64,000 bases of DNA from Apodemus sylvaticus (taxonomy: Eukaryota; Chordata; Mammalia; Rodentia; Muridae). Each line of letters opens with the position of its first letter. Within the stretch, counting starts at the first letter, position 1. Below the pieces are notes generated by a model. The model did no database searches. It was not told the DNA's origin and saw only the letters and a list, made by a program, of their open reading frames with translations. Positions 37,926-46,735 of the stretch are shown here, piece after piece. Location: the NCBI RefSeq assembly GCF_947179515.1, contig NC_067472.1, positions 162,224,761 through 162,288,760 on the forward strand, read 5' to 3'. The position numbers and the translations under genes were made by a program.

Positions 37926-40900
37926 TATGTGTGGGGTGTGTGTGTGTGTGTGTGTGTTCTTTATTTACATTTCAAATTCCTGGTGCCCCTCTGGAATCTC
38001 CCTATACCATCCCCCTCCCCCTGCTACTATGAGGGTGTTCCCTTAGGCAACTCCCCACCCTGACATTCCCCTATACTGTGGCATCAAGCTTTCACAGAAC
38101 CTTCCATTGATGCCAGACAAGGCCATCCTCTGATACATATGCTGCTGGAGCCATGAGTCCCTCCATGTGTATTCTTTGGTTGGTGGTTTAGTCCCTGGGA
38201 GCTCTGGGGGTTCTGGTTGGTTGATATTGCTTTTCTTCCAATGGGGTTACAAACCCCTTCAGTTCCTACAATCCTTCTTTAGCTGCTCTCTTTAGCTGCT
38301 CCACTGGAGACCCTCTGCTCAGTCCAATGGTTGGTTGCAAGCATCCACATTTGTACTGCTAATGTTCTGGAAGAGCCTCTCAGGAGACAGTTATATCAGG
38401 CTCCTGTCAGCATGCACTTCTTGCATCCACAGTAGTGTCTGGATTTGGTGACAGTATTTAGGATAGATCCCCAGTCTATCCTAAATATCTATCCTAGGAT
38501 AGATACCCAAGTCTCTGGGTGATCTTTCCTTCAGTCTCTGCTGCATATTTTGTCTCTGTATTTCTTCCCATGAGTACTTTGAGTCCTTTCTAAGAAGGAC
38601 CAAAGCATCCATACTTTGCATACACTGGATAGTATGGCTAAGGATTTATCTATCTTGTTGATTTTCTCAAAGAACAAGCTCCTGGTTTTGTTGATTCTTT
38701 GTATACTTCTTTTTGTTTCTATTTCTACATGGTTGATTTCAGTCCTGAGCTTTATTATTTCCTGCCTTCTACTCCTCTTGGGTGTATTGGCTTCTTTTTG
38801 TTCTAGAGCTTTCAGGTGTGCTGTCAAGCCGCTAGTGTATGCTCTTTCCAGTTTCTTTTTGGAAGCACTCAGAACTGAGTTTTCCTCTTATCACTGCTTT
38901 CATTGTGTCCCATAAGTTTGGGTATGCTGTAATTTCACGTTCATTAAATTCTAAAAAGTCTTTATTTTCCTTCTTTATTTCCTACTTGACCAAGTTATCA
39001 TTGAGTAGAGCATTGTTCAGCTTCCATATGTATGTGGGCTTTTTATTGTTTTTTTGTTGTTATTGAACACCAGCCTTACTCCATAGTGATCTGATAGGAT
39101 GCATGGGGTTATTTCAATTTTCTTGTATCTGTTGAGGCCTGTTTTGTGACTGATTATATAGCCAATTTTGGAGACAGTACCCTGAGATGCTAAGAAGAAG
39201 GTATATTCTTTTGTTTTAGGATGAAATGTTCTATAGATATCTGTTAAATACATTTGGTTTATAGCTTCTGTTAGTTTCAGTGTGTCTCTGTTTTGTTTCC
39301 ATGATCTGTCCATTGATGACGGTGGGGTGCTGAAATCTCCAACTATTATTGTGCGAGGTGCGATGTGTGCTTTGAGCTTTAGAAAAGTTTCTTTTATGAA
39401 TGTTGGTGCCCTTGCATTTGGAGCACAAATGTTCAGAATTGAGAGTTCATCTTGGTAGATTTTTTCCTTTGATGAATAGGAAAGTGTACTTCCTTATCTT
39501 TTCCTGATAACTTTTGGTTCAAAGTCTATTTTATTCGATATACCCCAGTTTGTTTCTTGGGACCATTTTCTTGGAAAATTGTTATCCAGGCTATTACTCT
39601 GAGGAAGTATCTGTCTTTGTCACGGAGGTGTGTTTCTTCTATGCAGCAGAATGCACGGTCCTAGTTATATATCCAGTCTGTTAGTCTATGTCTTTTTATT
39701 GGGTAATTGAGTCCATTGATGTTAAGAGATATTAAGGAAAAGTGATTGTCGTTTCCTGTTGTTTTTGTTGTTAGAGTTGGAATTATGTTTGTGTGGCTAT
39801 CTTCTTTTGGACTGTTGAAAGATGATTAGTTTCTTGCTTTTTCTAAGGTGTTGTTTCCCTCCTTGTGTTGGAGTTTTCCATCTATCATCCTTTGTAGGGC
39901 TGGATTTGTTAAGAGATAGTGTGTAACTTTGTTTTTGTCATAGAATATCTTGGTTCATCCATCTATATTAATTGAGAATTTTGCTGGGTATAGTAGTCTT
40001 GACTGGCATTTGTGTTCTCTTAGGGTCTATATGGCATCTGTCCAGGATCTGCTGGCTTTTATAGTCTCTGGTGAGAAGTCCTGTGTAATTCTGATAGGTC
40101 TGCCTTTATATGTTACTTGACCTTTTCCCCTTACTGTCTTAATATTTTTTCTTTGTTTTGTGCATTTGGTGTTTTGATTATTATGTAACAGAAGGAATTT
40201 CTTTTCTGTTCCAATCTATTTGGAGTTCTGTAGGCTTCTTATATATTCATGGGCTTAGGTTAGGGAAGTTTTCTTCTATAATTTCATTGAATATATTTTC
40301 TGGCCCTTTAAGTTGGGAATCTTCGCTTTCTTCTATACCTATAATCCTTAGGTTTGGTCTTCTCATTGTGACCTGAATTTCCTGTATGTTTTAGGTTAGG
40401 AGCTTTTTGCATTTTGCATTTTCTTTGACTGTTCTATCAATATTTTCTGTGGTATCTTCTGCACCTGAGATTCTCTTTTCTATCTCTTGTATTCTGTTGA
40501 TCTATGACTCCTGATCTCTTTTCTAGGCTGTCTATCTCCAGGGTTGTCTCCCTTTATTGTTTCTATATCCATTTTTAGATCCTGGATGCTTTTGTTCAAT
40601 TCCTTCACCTGTTTGGTTGTATTTCCTTGTAATTATTTAAGAGATTTTTATGTTTCCTCTTTAAGGGTTTCTACCTGTTCACCTATGTTCTCCTGTATTC
40701 CTTTAAGGGAGTTATTTATGTTCTTCTTAAAGTCCTCTATCATCTTCATGACAAGTGATTTTAAAGCCGAATCTTGTGCGTTGGAGTATCCAGGACTTGC
40801 TATGATGGGAGAACTGGATTCTGATGATGACAAGTAGCTGCGGCTTCTGTTGCTTATGTTCTTACACTTGCCTCTTGCCATCTGGTTATCTCTATTGCTA

Positions 40901-41130
40901 CCTACCCTTCCTGGCTCTGACTGGAGCCTGTCCCTCCTGTGATCCTGGTTGGGTCAAAACTCCTCAGAGGCCAGCTGTCTCTGTGATCCTGTGATCCTGT
41001 GATCCTGTGATCCTGATATCCTGGGCATGTTAGAGTATCTGGTTATTGAGCTTCCTCTGGGTGTTGTGGGGCTGGGTGTGGAGCCAGTGCCCAAGGTCTA
41101 CTCAGGGCACCAGCTCAGACTGGAAGTGGT
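37926..41130 (-). mobile_element. HAL1-like L1: 5' UTR, ORF1, ORF2 endonuclease part and 3' UTR, no reverse transcriptase
   Basis: Read on the minus strand: 5' UTR at about 41130-40882 (with an 8-bp tandem repeat tgtgatcc at 40982-41016), ORF1 starting MARGKCKNISNRSRS at 40881, degenerate ORF1 to about 39,850, ORF2 from about 39,765 through the endonuclease region to FFEKINKIDKSLA near 38,640, then directly 3' UTR (38,630-37,965). A (CA)n stretch replaces a plain A-tail at 37,928-37,960. The 98-codon frame at 38827-38531 crosses the junction from ORF2 into 3' UTR. Frameshifts are present. The structure resembles the half-L1 (HAL1) elements described in rodents, or is an independent internal deletion. 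Confidence 0.82.
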
Positions 41131-41137
41131 CATGGTA

Positions 41138-41690
41138 TGTCTTAGTGTTCTATTACTGTGAAGAGACGCTATGTGCAAGGTAACTCTTATAAAAGAAAAT
41201 ATTTAACTGGGACTGGCTTACAGTTTCAGAGCATTAGTCCATTATCATCATTGACAGGGAGCACGAGGGCAGGCAGGCAGGCAAGTGTGAGTATACTGAG
41301 ATGTAACTGAGAATTTTATATCCTGATCCACAGACATTAGGCAGAGACAGAGAAAGGAGTGCTTGTAGGAGGGCTGATGTGGGCTTTTGAAACTTCAAAG
41401 CCCATATCAGCTTTTGCCTCCAGGTTCCTGCACTGTTTGAGTTCATGCCATGGCTTCCTTAAGTTTAAAGGATAAACTTCCTTCAATGTGTAAGTATAAG
41501 CCAAATAAACCTTTCCATCTCCAACTTGCTTTGTGGTGATGGCACTTCATCACAGCAGTAGAAACCCTAAGACATCAAATGACAGACTCAAACAAGCCCA
41601 CACCTGCTAACATTTCATCAGCTTGTGACTAAAGATGCAAATACACAACCCTGTGTGGGGCCATTTTCATTAAACCACCAGATGAGGTTT
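41138..41690 (+). mobile_element. URR1-like DNA transposon, composite
   Basis: The left end tgtcttagtgttctattactgtgaag and the complement of the end at 41575 (tgtcttagggtttctactgctgtgatg) form a recognisable inverted pair. After 41575 the sequence continues with another URR1-type right end (acaagcccacacctgctaac ... attaaaccaccaga). The arrangement looks like one copy joined to or nested in another. Family assignment is from memory. Confidence 0.55.
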
Positions 41691-42144
41691 ATCAAGGTAA
41701 CTAAAAAGCAAACTAGAATGAACAGTTTGGAGAGAATTCTGCTTAGGATAAATGGGAAATGCCTATAAGGACAGAAATGCAGAGCTGTTCTGAAGACTTA
41801 CCTTAGCAGAAAGGCTGAGTATAACACAGCCATTTTCAATCCCCTCTCCAGTCTCTGCCCACTTTCTACTGAAAGTCCCAGGATATAGGAAAGTAGAGAG
41901 TTGTGCTGGTCCAACTGGAAATCATGATTTAAAAAATAAGAAAAATGATTTCAGAATCAGAACAGCAGAGAGACTGAAGAGACAAACAGGGATTCTGAGT
42001 TAGATGCACTAACCAGGGGCTGTCCTACAAAACATTCAGATGGTGTGTGTGGCTTTGGAGTGTGGCATAGTATACAGGGAAGTACAGTAGCCTAAGGTTT
42101 TATAGAAAGCCAGCTGTGCATCAGCCTCCTGGACACTGGAGTTA
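41691..42144. other. Upstream flank of Ccdc179
   Basis: Ordinary intergenic DNA. No exon or repeat recognised. Confidence 0.45.
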
Positions 42145-42267
42145 GGGAAAGGGCGGGGCCCAAGCTGAGAAAATAAAGAGAATTGTGATGGCAGGGAGGG
42201 TCAGGGCCTGAGGCACTGAGTGGCACTTTAGGCAGTAGGTGCCTAGGGCACCTTAAAGCTCTGCAGC
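42145..42267 (+). promoter_or_regulatory. Ccdc179: Candidate Ccdc179 promoter / 5' UTR
   Basis: A single GC box (gggcggggcc, 42151-42160) lies 108 bp upstream of the Ccdc179 ATG. There is no CpG island and no clear TATA box. The transcription start cannot be fixed from sequence. Placement rests only on the GC box and on distance to the start codon. Confidence 0.3.
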
Positions 42268-42312
42268 ATGTGCCTTCGAGTTAAGGAAGAGGAGCCTGCA
42301 CAAGTCTACCCA
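42268..42312 (+). CDS. Ccdc179: Ccdc179 coding exon 1
   Basis: Encodes 15 residues, MCLRVKEEEPAQVYP, followed by the donor gtgagt at 42313. Human begins MCLYCWDIEPSQVNP, so the E-PxQVxP core is shared. Ends in phase 0. Confidence 0.85.
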
Positions 42313-43279
42313 GTGAGTCCTCTGAGGTCTTTAACTATATTCTGCCCTAGGCTTGCAACCCCATGTACTCAGCTCCAGCCATGTAAGGTTCCAACTTGGG
42401 GACTGGGATTTAGAAATCTTGAGTGAACAGACTAGACCCTAGGCTGGTTGGAAGACCACTGAGTATGAAAAAGACCAAAGTGTTTGCTCCGTAGGAACTG
42501 GGAACTGCAGAAATGAGGAACATGGGCACACTGTGTCAAGTTCTAGATGCTGAAACATGGAGTGGAGATTTACTTTCAAGTTCAAGCTTATAGTTGGATT
42601 AAAGTTGGGAAGAGAAGTATTTAAGAGACTCTTTATGAGAAGGAGAAATGGGATTCATAAAGGACTAGCCATGCTTGCTGTGACTTTAATTGCTCCAATT
42701 TCCTGGATTTGTGAGCCACATTAAAAACTACACCTGCTTGTTCATAGACACTGGTCAGCAGCTGGAAATTAGTTTGTCAACTGAATTGTAACACTTTTTT
42801 TTTAGTTTTTGTAAATCTTTTATTTCTGGGTGAACCCGGCACTCTACCCTCTAATGTGGCTCAGAGCCTGCTCTCCACCCTCTTTCATTTATGTTTGATT
42901 GCGCTTTTGTCCTGCTTCTTGCCTGCCAAGTATAGCTGTAACAGATTTTAAAGAGATAGGCTCTCCTTTCTGCATTATCTTGACTTTGTGTGCATTCTTA
43001 CTTATTATGTAGGAAGGACCACGAAGGCACCATCCTTCAGATGTTTCGACCAGGCAGGTAAACTTTATTTCAATTGTTTTTAACTTATGCCTGCACGTGT
43101 GACGATCATTAATTAGACACCTCTTCAATGCATCTCTCAGCCATCTGGGGTTCCGAGACTACCTTACTATGTTTTGATTATGTTGTGTGTGTATATATGT
43201 GTGTGTGTGTGTGTGTATACACACAGATATGTGTGTAGTTTATGTATACATAAATACATATACATATATGGCAATACAT

Positions 43280-43314
<35 letters not shown>

Positions 43315-45405
43315 CCATGTGCAGCATATATAAATTATAGAGTAATAAAAGAGATTTTATGCTTAAGACTTTGAACTTAAAGACTTAACACTGCTTTGAA
43401 ATCCACCTAGAGGCTACCTCCCCATTTTACCTCCCCACATCTCTCAAAAACATAAACATTATTTCAAATACCATTTTCTAGGCACTCTTTTTCAATTCAT
43501 GGCCCTGTGTGCCTCTTTAAGTGCACTGCTGACATTTCCTTGAATTTGAATGTTATAAATCAGAGTCACAAAGCTTAATGTTAGTTCCTTAGTCTTGAGT
43601 GCTGTGTATAATTGTAGTTCCTTTATTTTCATTGCTGCTTATTATTTTATTGTAGGACAAAGCATTAGTCCTTTTTCTTGTTTGCTACACTGGGTTAATT
43701 CAATATTGGTCTTTAATGAGCAGCGGCACTGTGGGCTCTGTAATACAGGTGTCCTCCCCTTGCACAAGAGTCCTTCTGCTTACTTACCCAGGAGAGGGAT
43801 GTCTGGCTCGTGGGGCAAACTAGCTCTTCATTGACATGAGGACTGCCCCCCTGTGCAGAGCATCCCCAGCAGCAGGTGTCTCGACACTGTCACTGTGTGA
43901 CATCTCTTTATGCAGCTTTCAGTCCTTGGGCCTCTGGTCCTCACATGCGCCACACAATGGTGACATAAAAGGCTGTGTGCAGAATAAGGCATGCAATAAG
44001 ACTAAATCATGGACCCGTTTTCTTATTTATATATGGAAAAAATCCTCTGAACATTTTTAAAGAAATTATACCTTAAGAATAAAATTGAAAATGCATGACC
44101 ATGAGTTTAGAGAATGCATGCATGCTACTGATGTGGGTATCAAGAGGAAAGAAGCCCCCGGAGGCACTCCTGATGCCAGAGTGTGGTTCTTTTCCAGCTA
44201 TGAACAACAATTTGGAAAACAAAGTTTTTTGAGTGGGTTTGCTTTGTGACTTTCCCCCTACCTCTATTCCACTAAGTAGACTATGCATTACTCTTATTGT
44301 TATATTGACACAAGCCCAAACTGAGTCACATGTTGGTGCTATTATGTTCTGAGAGGTTCTATTTGTTTTGTTGTTTTTCAATCTTCCTTAAGTCTGTGGA
44401 AAAACGTATCCAGTACATGCAAAACCTACAGAAAGAGAAGAGGAAACTGGGGAAAAGGTTCGCAAGGCCTACCCCGATTCCAGATCCAGGAATCCTGGTA
44501 AGTGTGTGGTTCTCACGGAAATGAACAGTATTCCGCATGCTTCTGACAAGCTCCTTTCTAATGCATCTGATTGCTCTTTAATTTTCTCTGGAAGAATTTG
44601 GAATGTCAGCCTGGAGAGACCCTTTAAAATTCCTCTCACCAAATTCCCATTGTTTACATTTATTTAGAAACTGTCTCCTGATCATGACATGGAGTTTGAT
44701 CTTCAAAGCCATATTGTCTGCTGTTTGGTCCAGCTTATTTATTTAAATCTTTGATTCCACTATTTAAAAAATGAGTTACAAAAGCTCCTAAAATTAATTA
44801 CTTAGCCTATAATTGAACACTTAAAATGTTAGAAAATTATCTACACTGATTGTAACTATTCAGCCATTAGAAACAATGAATTCATGAAATTCTTAGGCAA
44901 ATGGATGGAGCTAGAGAATATCATACTAAGTGAGGTAACCCAGACTCAAAAGGTGAATCATGGTATGCACTCACTAATAAGTGGATATTAACCTAGAAAA
45001 CTGGAATACCCAAAACATAATCCACACATCAAATGAGGTACAAGAAGAAAGGAGGAGTGGCCCCTGGTTCTGGAAAGACTCAGTGAAACAGTATTCAGCA
45101 AAACCAGAACGGGGAAGTGGGAAGGGGTGGGTGGGAGGACAGGGGAAGAGAAGGGGGCTTGCGGGTCTTTCGGGGAGTGGGGGGGGCTAGAAGAGGGGAA
45201 ATCATTTGAAATGTAAATAAATTATATCGAATAATAAAAAAAAATGTTAGAAAATTATCTACACTGATTGTAACTTAGTGTGTGCATATATACATATATA
45301 TATATATACATATATACATACACATACATATATTTAAATGTACACATATATGTAAATACATATAAATATATATATTTCATATGTGTATATACATCAGTAT
45401 ATGTT

Positions 45406-45440
<35 letters not shown>

Positions 45441-46348
45441 TTACTTTTATATGTGTATTCTTATATATGAGTGTATGCCATGTTTGTCTAAATCCCCACA
45501 GAGTCCAGGAAAGGCTGTCACATGCCCTAGGGTTGCAGGTGGTGGTGAGCCACCTGACAAGGGTACTGGGCATCTAAGAGCTAGAACTGCTAACTCTGAG
45601 CCATCTCTGGCCCTCGATACATTTTTTTTACTGGTATTTAAATCTTTTACAATGCAGTCTGTCATACAAGAGCCTCTTATAGCAGCATTCAACTGCATAT
45701 TCTGTGGCTCAGCAGAGGTCTGACGGCCTTCTGACTTGACACTCTTTTGGTTATCTGAAATAGCTGTCACTCTCCTCGAATGTCAGAATTACTTTTCTTC
45801 TGGTTGAAAATCCATTTTTAATCTATTTTGCTTTCTACTGACAAGTGAGCCCTGGCTGTTTTCAAGCAATGATTGTTTCATATAAAATTTTTTAGCTATT
45901 TTATCAGCTTCATGCACTTCACATACAATATAATGTTCTCTGTATTCCATCTAGCATGTCTGTTCTTTCCTCAAAACTGAGGAATACTCTGACCTGTCAC
46001 CATTTCTATCCATTGTCCATAGCAAGTTGTCACATTGTAGAAATCACCCAGTATGGAACTCTTAGAAGTGATGGTTCCTTTCACTTAGAAATGTGCAGGC
46101 AAGATTCCGCTGCACGTTTATTCCTTGATAATCCAGTTTAAAATCTAAAACTTCCTTTGATCTGTTTGTTGTGGAGCGTATGTCGTTGGATGAGCACGCA
46201 TATGCCATAGTATAAATACATAACGTAGTAGAAGTTCAGCCTCTCCTCCCATCATGTATGTTACAGGCTTGTCAGCATGTGCCTTTATCTGCTGAGCCAT
46301 CTCACTGGTCCAGCTCACATTTTATCAATGAAAACTATCTAATTTTCT

Positions 46349-46389
<41 letters not shown>

Positions 46390-46586
46390 CTGCAGGGACT
46401 GTATATAGATATACTGCAGGATGCCTTTGTTGCTATTAAAGATTGATGTGTATGCAATACTTTTTGTATAGGAAGATGTCAATCATGAGAGGGAGATAAT
46501 TAATAGTTCACATGAATTTTTCTTACATGAATTTCAATTGCATTTTCTTTTTAACTGTGTGTTCTGCTTCTTCATAGTGGACATAA
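42268..46586 (+). CDS. Ccdc179: Coiled-coil domain-containing protein 179 (spliced, 4 coding exons)
   Basis: Joining 42268-42312, 43013-43057, 44393-44497 and 46578-46586 gives a 67-residue protein. It matches human CCDC179 (68 aa) as I remember it: MCL at the start, EGPR-HHPS in exon 2, KRIQ-MQ-L-KEKR and a PIP-PG-L-W ending. Every donor is GT and every acceptor AG, and all three introns are phase 0. The ATG is preceded by an in-frame TAG at 42244-42246, which supports this start. The protein is basic in the middle (QKEKRKLGKR), has no signal peptide and no membrane segment, and is predicted soluble or peripheral. Its function is unknown; I recall testis-biased expression in human. The next gene downstream on the same strand is Svip, which shares its exon layout. 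Confidence 0.9.
43013..43057 (+). CDS. Ccdc179: Ccdc179 coding exon 2
   Basis: Encodes 15 residues, EGPRRHHPSDVSTRQ. Acceptor ttattatgtag, donor gtaaac. Phase 0 at both ends. Residues R4 and R14 of this exon keep the R-x5-xx-x2-R spacing of the p97-binding motif in Svip exon 2, with Asp-Val in place of the central Ala-Ala. Confidence 0.88.
43186..43320. repeat. Compound TG/CA/TA microsatellite in Ccdc179 intron 2
   Basis: (TG)n at 43186-43217, CA-rich at 43277-43293, (TA)n at 43294-43313, with short spacers that are themselves purine-pyrimidine alternating. Confidence 0.9.
44393..44497 (+). CDS. Ccdc179: Ccdc179 coding exon 3
   Basis: Encodes 35 residues, starting SVEKRIQYMQ and ending PTPIPDPGIL. 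Acceptor cttccttaag, donor gtaagt. It carries the predicted coiled-coil and basic segment and the Pro-rich C-terminal part. Phase 0 at both ends. Confidence 0.93.
44823..45275 (+). mobile_element. L1 3' tail with a 35-bp target-site duplication in Ccdc179 intron 3
   Basis: A 383-bp young L1 tail (44858-45240; last ORF2 codons, 3' UTR, A-tail) is flanked by two perfect 35-bp copies of host sequence at 44823-44857 and 45241-45275. Three bases (act) at the 5' junction could belong to either side, and the four leading A's could belong to the tail, so the duplication is 28-35 bp. It lies in the sense orientation of the gene. Confidence 0.95.
45286..45470. repeat. (TA)n-rich microsatellite in Ccdc179 intron 3
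   Basis: Alternating TA/CATA units, including a pure (TA)n run at about 45408-45430. Confidence 0.9.
45495..45620 (-). repeat. B3-like SINE
   Basis: The inverted B3 landmarks are visible: tagggttgcaggtggtggtgagccacctgac, gggtactgggcatct, ctctgagccatctctggccc. Confidence 0.65.
46170..46318 (-). repeat. B3/B2-like SINE fragment
   Basis: The right end cctttatctgctgagccatctcactggtcc is the inverted SINE head; the rest is diverged. Confidence 0.5.
46351..46384. repeat. (TA)n microsatellite
   Basis: A pure TA run of about 34 bp in Ccdc179 intron 3, some 190 bp upstream of the last exon. Confidence 0.95.
46578..46586 (+). CDS. Ccdc179: Ccdc179 terminal coding exon (TGG ACA TAA)
   Basis: Acceptor cttcttcatag is followed by TGG ACA TAA, giving the C-terminus Trp-Thr-stop. 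Human ends LWSS, so the Trp is shared. Only two codons are translated here; the rest of the exon is 3' UTR. Confidence 0.85.
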   Translation, partial: WT

Positions 46587-46735
46587 GCCTGGAGTCTTCT
46601 AGAAGAAACCACGCTCCAGACCAAAATATGTGGACTTCTGACACTGAGCAACAGGTCATGGCTTGACTTCATCTGAAAAATAAAGGAATGTGTGGCCATT
46701 CTGCAAAATAAACCCTGAGCTTGCAGTAACATTCA
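46587..46735 (+). terminator. Ccdc179: Ccdc179 3' UTR and polyadenylation signals
   Basis: Two AATAAA hexamers lie at 46679-46684 and 46707-46712. The second is followed at about 20 bp by gcagtaaca and then gtgggcttctg, a plausible cleavage region near 46,730. This gives a 3' UTR of about 145 nt. No transcript data were used. Confidence 0.65.

Noticed and set aside
40982..41016. Short direct repeats as a CRISPR array
   Set aside because: There are no spacers; it is a contiguous 8-bp tandem repeat in an L1 5' UTR of a mammalian genome.
44330..44524. 64-codon ORF as a complete single-exon gene
   Set aside because: Only its middle 35 codons are the real Ccdc179 exon 3; the ends are intron read through the splice sites.
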